Below are positions 14,641-19,229 of a stretch of 19,229 bases of DNA, in pieces. A program made the translations under genes and the position numbers. Where the stretch lies: assembly GCA_964530625.1 (NCBI GenBank), contig CAZHAK010000039.1, forward strand, positions 1 to 19,229, in the 5' to 3' direction. The stretch is from JABWCQ01 sp964530625. GTDB taxonomy: Bacteria; Electryoneota; RPQS01. The notes under the pieces are model-generated. The model saw only the letters and a program-made list of their open reading frames with translations, was not told where the DNA came from and ran no database searches. Each line of letters begins with the position of its first letter. Position 1 is the stretch's first letter.

Positions 14641-15869
14641 TACTTCAATTCGATCAGGTGACCGAGCTTGTCTCGCTTGGCTGTAAGATATTTTCGATTT
14701 GTTGTCGTCGCTTCACTCTCGGCAGGAACGCGCTCGACGATTTCAATGCCGTATTTTTTCAAGTCATCAAGTTTAGCAGGATTGTTGGTCATCAGGCGAA
14801 CCTGCTTCACACCGAGTTTTTTCAAAATTTGCGCACAAGCCGCGTATCCGCGAAGATCAGCTTTGAAACCGAGCTTTAGATTGGCTTCGACCGTATCCAA
14901 GCCGTTATCCTGCAGCTTGTAGGCTTGCAGCTTCGCAGCTAGTCCAATTCCGCGGCCCTCTTGCCTCATGTACACCAGGACACCGGAGCCCTCGGCCTCC
15001 ATTCTGCGTAGCGCCGTTTCAAGTTGTGCTCCGCAATCGCACCGTCCGCTGCCAAAGACGTCTCCGGTAAGACACTCGGAGTGTACGCGCACCAGAACAG
15101 GTTTCGATAAGTCAAGAGGTTCTTTGACCAGCGCGAGATGATCGTCACCTTTTATGGTATCGAGAAAGTGTATGAGCGTAAATTTGCCGAACTTGCTGGG
15201 GAAAGGCACATTTACACGCTCTTCCATAAAGGACTCATGCTGGGCGCGGTACATCGCAACCTGCTCAACTGAGATAATTTTCAAGCCGTGTTTATCGGCA
15301 TAGGCTCGAAGCTCACCGCCGCGCAGCATCTTGCCGTCGTCACCCATAATCTCACACAGAACTCCTGAGGGATAAAGTCCGGCCAATTTTGCCAAGTCCA
15401 CAGTCGCTTCGGTCTGTCCCGGCCTCGCCAGTACGCCACCGGGATGCGCTCGCAAGGGATGAATATGACCGGGCCGACCGAAGTCTTGCGGCTTGGTCAC
15501 CGGGTCCACCATCGCTTGGATGGTTTTTGCGCGATCGAAGGCTGAGATCCCGGTCGTCGTGCCGTGCAGATAGTCCACGGACTCGGTGAACGCCGTTCCA
15601 AGTCTGGCGGTATTTTCCGCGACCTGCTGCCGAAGATTCAATTCTTTGCAACGTTCAGCAGTTAAGCAGACACAGATCATCCCGCGACCATGAGTGGCCA
15701 TGAAATTCACGGACTCAGGCGTCACAAACGTGCTGGCTTGCACGAGATCGCCTTCGTTTTCGCGGTCTTCGTCATCCACCACGATAACCATTTTTCCGTT
15801 CATGACATCGCGCAATCCGTCTTCGAACGGATCGAGAAAACGGTGTCCGTTTCTATTTTTCTCTTTCAA
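14640..15869 (-). CDS. ribBA: Bifunctional 3,4-dihydroxy-2-butanone-4-phosphate synthase / GTP cyclohydrolase II
   Basis: Supplies both precursors of riboflavin: DHBP from ribulose 5-phosphate and the pyrimidine from GTP. The 409 residues carry the DHBP synthase domain first (about 15-210), with DDEDRENEGD at 32-41 and the RPGHIHPLRAHPGG block at 132-145. GTP cyclohydrolase II follows, with zinc ligands C266, C277 and C279 (SECLTGD, GRCDCG), YMRQEGRGIGL at 300-310 and NNPAK near residue 370. Key residues of both domains are present, so both should be active. The start is TTG at 15869, overlapping the ribE stop as TTGA, with GAGG 6 bases upstream. It is the third rib gene in order; ribH, the usual next gene, is missing. 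Confidence 0.96.
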   Translation of the reverse strand: MKEKNRNGHRFLDPFEDGLRDVMNGKMVIVVDDEDRENEGDLVQASTFVTPESVNFMATHGRGMICVCLTAERCKELNLRQQVAENTARLGTAFTESVDYLHGTTTGISAFDRAKTIQAMVDPVTKPQDFGRPGHIHPLRAHPGGVLARPGQTEATVDLAKLAGLYPSGVLCEIMGDDGKMLRGGELRAYADKHGLKIISVEQVAMYRAQHESFMEERVNVPFPSKFGKFTLIHFLDTIKGDDHLALVKEPLDLSKPVLVRVHSECLTGDVFGSGRCDCGAQLETALRRMEAEGSGVLVYMRQEGRGIGLAAKLQAYKLQDNGLDTVEANLKLGFKADLRGYAACAQILKKLGVKQVRLMTNNPAKLDDLKKYGIEIVERVPAESEATTTNRKYLTAKRDKLGHLIELK

Positions 15870-16486
15870 TGCTCGCCTCGCGTTCCCGCCGCCCGATACT
15901 TTTCGGGAAGCAGCTTCTCGATATATTTACCCACCACATCCGCTTCAATGTTGACACGGTCGCCGACCCGGTAGTTGTGAAAAATCGTATGGTTGTAAGT
16001 ATGGGGAATGATACCGATCACAACAGAGCGATCCAGCACTTCCGCGGCGGTCAACGAAACACCGTCAACGCAAATAGATCCAGTATGCACCACATATTTC
16101 ATCAAATCAGCCGGTAACTCAAACTCATAAAGGCGGTTATCTCCGTCCTGCGCGATTGACTTCACGACGCCCAAAGCGTCCACATGCCCCTGCACCAAGT
16201 GTCCGCCCAACTCGGCTCCGAATCTTAGCGGGCGTTCGAGATTGACTTCACTTCCGACAACCAGCTCACCCAGCGAGGTTTTCTCCAATGTTATGCGCAT
16301 CAAGTCGCATGTAAATCCAGTTTCACCCGATTCGGCGGACGTGGTGCAACAGCCGTTTATAGCCAAACTTGCTCCCAAGGGTATGTGGCGGAGCCACTCC
16401 GGTCCAACAATGCGAATCTTTCTGAACTCTTTTCGATCTTCAATTTCGGCCACGTTTCCAACAGCCTCAACTATTCCCGTAAACAT
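15866..16486 (-). CDS. ribE: Riboflavin synthase, alpha subunit
   Basis: Riboflavin synthase dismutates two 6,7-dimethyl-8-ribityllumazine molecules to riboflavin. From the ATG at 16486 it is 206 residues and starts MFTGIVEAVG, the diagnostic N-terminus. An in-frame start at 16519 would add 11 unrelated residues. GGAG lies 4 bases before the chosen ATG. The two lumazine-binding half-domains are visible: residues 1 to about 95, and the second starting around GGHLVQGHVDALG, a motif that pairs with the N-terminal copy. The start overlaps the end of ribD by 20 bases, and its stop overlaps ribBA. (The gene is ribC in some nomenclatures.) Substrate must come from a lumazine synthase (ribH) encoded elsewhere. 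Confidence 0.96.
   Translation of the reverse strand: MFTGIVEAVGNVAEIEDRKEFRKIRIVGPEWLRHIPLGASLAINGCCTTSAESGETGFTCDLMRITLEKTSLGELVVGSEVNLERPLRFGAELGGHLVQGHVDALGVVKSIAQDGDNRLYEFELPADLMKYVVHTGSICVDGVSLTAAEVLDRSVVIGIIPHTYNHTIFHNYRVGDRVNIEADVVGKYIEKLLPEKYRAAGTRGEH
15876..15879 (-). promoter_or_regulatory. Ribosome binding site that fixes the ribBA TTG start
   Basis: GAGG on the minus strand, 6 bases before the TTG at 15869 and inside the last codons of ribE. Together with the TTGA overlap it points to coupled translation. Confidence 0.7.
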
Positions 16487-17588
16487 TTTTCTCCAAGTAG
16501 TACCAATAATCCTCGTCAAACTGCACAGTCCTATAGGGCGTGAGTTTGGGTGCGTTTTTCAACGCTTCGAGGGATAATTCTCCGACACTCGGTCGTCCGT
16601 CCGCGCCGATCAGGATAGGTGCAACAGCCATTACAATCTCATCCCACAAGTTCGCGAGTAAAAGCGATGCGTGAATAGTACCGCCGCCCTCAACCAGCAC
16701 GGAGGTCACGTCGCGACTTGCGATTTCGCGCATCGCGTGGGCCAAATCCACTCTGCCGTCCGGCGTTGCGCGGCAAACGATTAGGACGATACCCAATTTT
16801 TCAAGCCGCGCAAACTTCTCCTGATCAACTTCATTTGTAGTCAGGAGCCACATCTTGCTCCTATTTTTGTGCTGAAGCACTCGCGCATCTTCCGGGATCC
16901 GCAACTTCGAATCCGCGATGATACGGATCGGGTCACGGCCTTTGACGTGCCGGACAGTCAGTTCGGGATCATCGTCAATCACGGTCTGCACTCCAACAAG
17001 CAAAGCGTCAAGTTTGGCGCGCATGCGATGGACTTCGATCCGCGAGGCTTCGCCCGTAATCCAGCGCGACTTTCCGTTTGAAAGCGCGATGCGGCCATCC
17101 AAACTCTGCGCAACTTTGAGCAGAATCCATGGACGTCCCTTTGTCATATAACTAATGAACGGAGCGTTCAGCCGCTTTGCGTCCTCTTCACAGACGCCCA
17201 TTCTGACATGCACACCTGCCTCGGAAAGCGCGGTGATTCCTTTGCCGTCAACCAGCGGATTGGGATCTCGATGCGCGATGACGATCTTGCCGACTTGCGC
17301 GTTGATTAACGCGGATGTACAGGGAGCAGTTTTGCCGAGATGACAGCAAGGCTCCAAATTAACATAGACCGTTGCTCCGCGTGCTTGATCGGGAGTCAGT
17401 TTTTTCAGCAGTGCGGTTTCGGCGTGCAATTCTCCGAACTTGCGATGAAACGCTTTCGCCAATACTTTGCCGTCTTTGACTGCGATCGCTCCGACGAGGG
17501 GATTGGGACTGACATTCCCGGCGCCCTTCGCCGCTTCCTTGAGTGCCATGCGCATGAAGCGTTCGTCTTCAGTACGCTTCGCCGTCAA
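16467..17588 (-). CDS. ribD: Bifunctional riboflavin deaminase / reductase RibD
   Basis: RibD deaminates and then reduces the pyrimidine intermediate from GTP cyclohydrolase II. From the TTG at 17588 it is 373 residues. The N-terminal deaminase domain has SPNPLVGAI (27-35), zinc ligand H55 with catalytic E57 (HAET), and C81 and C90 (EPCCHLGKTAPC). The reductase domain starts near 152 (RPWILLKVAQSLDGRIA, then SRWITGEASR) and includes LVEGGG near the C-terminus. Starts at TTG 17609, TTG 17588 and ATG 17555 are all in frame. TTG 17588 is favoured by GAGG 7 bases upstream. It lies just downstream of ddl and overlaps ribE by 20 bases. Both domains look complete. Confidence 0.95.
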   Translation of the reverse strand: MTAKRTEDERFMRMALKEAAKGAGNVSPNPLVGAIAVKDGKVLAKAFHRKFGELHAETALLKKLTPDQARGATVYVNLEPCCHLGKTAPCTSALINAQVGKIVIAHRDPNPLVDGKGITALSEAGVHVRMGVCEEDAKRLNAPFISYMTKGRPWILLKVAQSLDGRIALSNGKSRWITGEASRIEVHRMRAKLDALLVGVQTVIDDDPELTVRHVKGRDPIRIIADSKLRIPEDARVLQHKNRSKMWLLTTNEVDQEKFARLEKLGIVLIVCRATPDGRVDLAHAMREIASRDVTSVLVEGGGTIHASLLLANLWDEIVMAVAPILIGADGRPSVGELSLEALKNAPKLTPYRTVQFDEDYWYYLEKNVYGNS

Positions 17589-17595
17589 GGTCCGT

Positions 17596-17599
17596 CCTC
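17596..17599 (-). promoter_or_regulatory. Ribosome binding site favouring the ribD TTG start at 17588
   Basis: GAGG on the minus strand, 7 bases before the TTG at 17588. The competing TTG at 17609 has no comparable site. Confidence 0.6.
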
Positions 17600-17610
17600 G
17601 CGCAAACAAC

Positions 17611-18648
17611 TCATGCAGTCGCGATCTCCGAAGTTGACCACGCGGCGGCGAGTATGTTTGCGATCAACTGCTCCGCCGTCCAGCCATGAGCCAACGCAGC
17701 TTTCGGAACAAGTGAGGTCGCCGTCATACCTGGAAGAGAGTTCAACTCGAGGCAGATAAAGCCGCTTTCGTTGACGAGAAAATCTACGCGCGCAAATCCC
17801 CGTGAACCCAACACTCGAAAAACATCCGCTGCGCAATTCCGAATTGCCTGCGTCAAATCAGACGAGATTTCCGCTGGGCAAACATATTCCGTCTTACCAG
17901 AAGTGTATTTGTTCGTGTAGTCGTAAAACCCCTGCTTAGGTCGAATTTCTACCAACGGAAACGCGACACCACCGACGACGGTTGCGGCAATTTCTTTGCC
18001 TTTGAAATACTGTTCGATCAACGCGCTATCATGCTGATCTTTGATCAGACGCAGCGCCGCAGGTAGATCGTCTGCAGAATGTACGATGGTCAGTCCCACA
18101 GTTGAGCCGCCGCTCATGGGTTTGACGACTGCGGGGTAACCGAACTCCTTGACAATCCGATCATGAATCTCCGCCGCTTGATCAAGCTCGGACTCATCCG
18201 CTTCAAATCCCTTTGCCAGCGGAACTCCGGCTTGCTTCATCAGTGCTTTCGCCGATGCTTTGTGCATCGCGATGGCGCAGCTTCTTGGCCCTGACGCGGC
18301 ATAGGGCATACCCACCCATTCCAACAAGCTTTGGAGCGTGCCGTCTTCACCGTAACCGCCATGCAGTATTGGAAAAACAACATCAATGTGCTCACGCTCA
18401 AGCACGTCGAGCAGTCCGCGCACGACGCGAGGTGAAAACTGCATTGCTCTTTGGAGCGGCGGCGCATCTACACCAATCACCGACGGCGCCATTTTCCGAT
18501 TGGCGGGGATAGTCACGCCGACATTCTCGGGATCGTATTTCAACACATCGTGGCCAATCGCTGCGGCCCATGTCGCAACGGCATCTCCGGACGCCAAGGA
18601 TACGATTCGCTCGGAAGTCGCACCTCCGCACAAAACCAGCACTCTCAT
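17611..18648 (-). CDS. ddl: D-alanine--D-alanine ligase
   Basis: Ddl is a cytosolic ATP-grasp enzyme that makes the D-Ala-D-Ala end of peptidoglycan stem peptides. The 345 residues show the N-terminal GGATSERIVSLASG (usual GGxSSEREVSLxSG), HGGYGEDGTLQSLLEW, the ATP-grasp lysine region PAVVKPMSGGSTVGL, and metal-site residues ARVDFLV and CLELNSLPGMTATSLVPK. The omega-loop tyrosine is kept in YDYTNKY, which favours D-Ala-D-Ala rather than the D-lactate-type ligases that lose it. The ATG at 18648 overlaps the gltX stop by ATGA. ribD follows almost immediately. With murI and the amidase in the other run, three peptidoglycan genes lie within 12 kb. Confidence 0.96.
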   Translation of the reverse strand: MRVLVLCGGATSERIVSLASGDAVATWAAAIGHDVLKYDPENVGVTIPANRKMAPSVIGVDAPPLQRAMQFSPRVVRGLLDVLEREHIDVVFPILHGGYGEDGTLQSLLEWVGMPYAASGPRSCAIAMHKASAKALMKQAGVPLAKGFEADESELDQAAEIHDRIVKEFGYPAVVKPMSGGSTVGLTIVHSADDLPAALRLIKDQHDSALIEQYFKGKEIAATVVGGVAFPLVEIRPKQGFYDYTNKYTSGKTEYVCPAEISSDLTQAIRNCAADVFRVLGSRGFARVDFLVNESGFICLELNSLPGMTATSLVPKAALAHGWTAEQLIANILAAAWSTSEIATA

Positions 18649-19229
18649 TGGCGACTGTCTTGTGACAGCTTCATTGCGACGGCAGTATGCAAACGATTCA
18701 GCGTCGCCTCACGTCCCCACATCCCGACGAGTCTTGCCAATTCAGGCCCGTGCTCGCCTCCAGTTAGGGCTAAACGCAAAGTCATCCAGATACTCTTGCC
18801 CTTTAAGCCATGCTTGGCTCCGGATGCACTGGCCGTTGCCTTAAAATCCGCAATGAGCAATTCAAACTCATTCCATCGTCCGGCAGGTATTACCGACAGG
18901 CCATCGGCGACATCCGCGATGAAGTTCAATTGAGTTTCATCCAAAGTCTCATACTGAGAGATTGGCAAAGCAAACGCTTCTTGAACTTTAGCGGCAAGAT
19001 CAGCAAAAGACTCAGCACCGGGGCGAATACTTTCAACTGCATATTTCACGCGCGGCGCCGCTTCTTCAAGAAGTTCAGCAGGCAACAACGGAGCGACTCC
19101 TTGCCAAACGGTGTCACTGTCAAGCTTGGCAAGATATTCCGTATTCATCCAGCGCAGTTTCGTCTGATCGAATACCGCGCCAGCCTTATTCACCCGCTCC
19201 AGAGTAAACTCGTGAACTAACTCCTCAAG
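18645..19229 (-). CDS. gltX: Glutamyl-tRNA synthetase, C-terminal part, cut by window edge
   Basis: GltX charges tRNA(Glu) with glutamate. The 194 visible residues are the anticodon-binding end. They open with EELVHEFTLERVNKAGAVFD and continue KLRWMNTEYL, the well-conserved junction after the catalytic core, then a helical domain with GRWNEFELLIADFKA, KGKSIWMTLRLALTGGEHGPEL and LVGMWGREATLNRL. The frame is open to the right edge; an internal GTG at 19193 is not the start. The HIGH and KMSKS catalytic motifs lie outside the window. The stop overlaps the ddl ATG, so gltX heads, or lies within, the gltX-ddl-rib-dtd run. Confidence 0.94.
   Translation of the reverse strand, partial: LEELVHEFTLERVNKAGAVFDQTKLRWMNTEYLAKLDSDTVWQGVAPLLPAELLEEAAPRVKYAVESIRPGAESFADLAAKVQEAFALPISQYETLDETQLNFIADVADGLSVIPAGRWNEFELLIADFKATASASGAKHGLKGKSIWMTLRLALTGGEHGPELARLVGMWGREATLNRLHTAVAMKLSQDSRQ

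Noticed and set aside
14250..14879. A 209-codon plus-strand open frame across the propeller/ribBA junction
   Set aside because: It is antisense to two genes with clear motifs, low in recognisable content, and has no SD or promoter.
17611..18648. Ddl as a D-Ala-D-Lac (vancomycin-resistance type) ligase
   Set aside because: The omega-loop tyrosine (YDYTNKY) is retained and there are no vanH or vanX neighbours.
1..19229. Defence system, CRISPR array, prophage or mobile element
   Set aside because: No repeat arrays, transposase, integrase, tRNA-edge att sites or toxin-antitoxin-like pairs were seen; all genes fit chromosomal housekeeping or envelope roles.

Overview
The window is a densely packed piece of a bacterial chromosome, with almost all genes on the minus strand and short or overlapping junctions. 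I see no rRNA, tRNA, insertion sequence, CRISPR array or phage gene, and no stretch over 300 bases lacks a gene. LpxK, a LAB_N protein, several outer-membrane beta-barrels and two lipoproteins indicate an LPS-bearing diderm. A DUF4835/PorD-like protein beside PorV-like barrels suggests the FCB assemblage (Fibrobacterota-Chlorobiota-Bacteroidota and allied candidate phyla). Bacteroidota itself looks unlikely: the two promoters I can read are classical TTGACA/TATAAT-type with 17-base spacers, and clear Shine-Dalgarno (SD) sequences precede several genes. The phylum assignment is inference.

Region 1, minus strand from the right edge to about 12485: gltX (3' part) - ddl - ribD - ribE - ribBA - beta-propeller lipoprotein - dtd, then lexA. 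Most junctions overlap or nearly touch, so gltX to dtd looks like one transcript for tRNA charging and proofreading, D-Ala-D-Ala synthesis and riboflavin synthesis. lexA has its own promoter, with a Gram-positive-type SOS box in its spacer.

Region 2, 11518-12484: the only plus-strand gene, PorD-like. It has a near-consensus promoter so close to its ATG that the mRNA should be leaderless. Its start codon overlaps the probable start codon of the divergent minus-strand barrel gene. Two hairpins separate its end from the convergent end of lexA.

Region 3, minus strand from 11519 to the left edge: PorV-like barrel - large barrel - GT2 glycosyltransferase - N-acetylmuramoyl-L-alanine amidase - murI - rho - LAB_N membrane protein - lipoprotein - second PorV/FadL-like barrel - glyA - nrdR - lpxK (5' part). 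It mixes peptidoglycan supply and cleavage, outer-membrane proteins and lipid A synthesis with rho, glyA and nrdR, and reads as an envelope-biogenesis operon.

Most genes are ordinary housekeeping. The best leads are the shared start region at 11482-11556, the lexA operator, the PorD-like/PorV-like pair outside a clear Bacteroidota setting, the translationally coupled lipoprotein/barrel pair, and a propeller lipoprotein in the rib operon whose signal peptide is only encoded if a CTG start is used.
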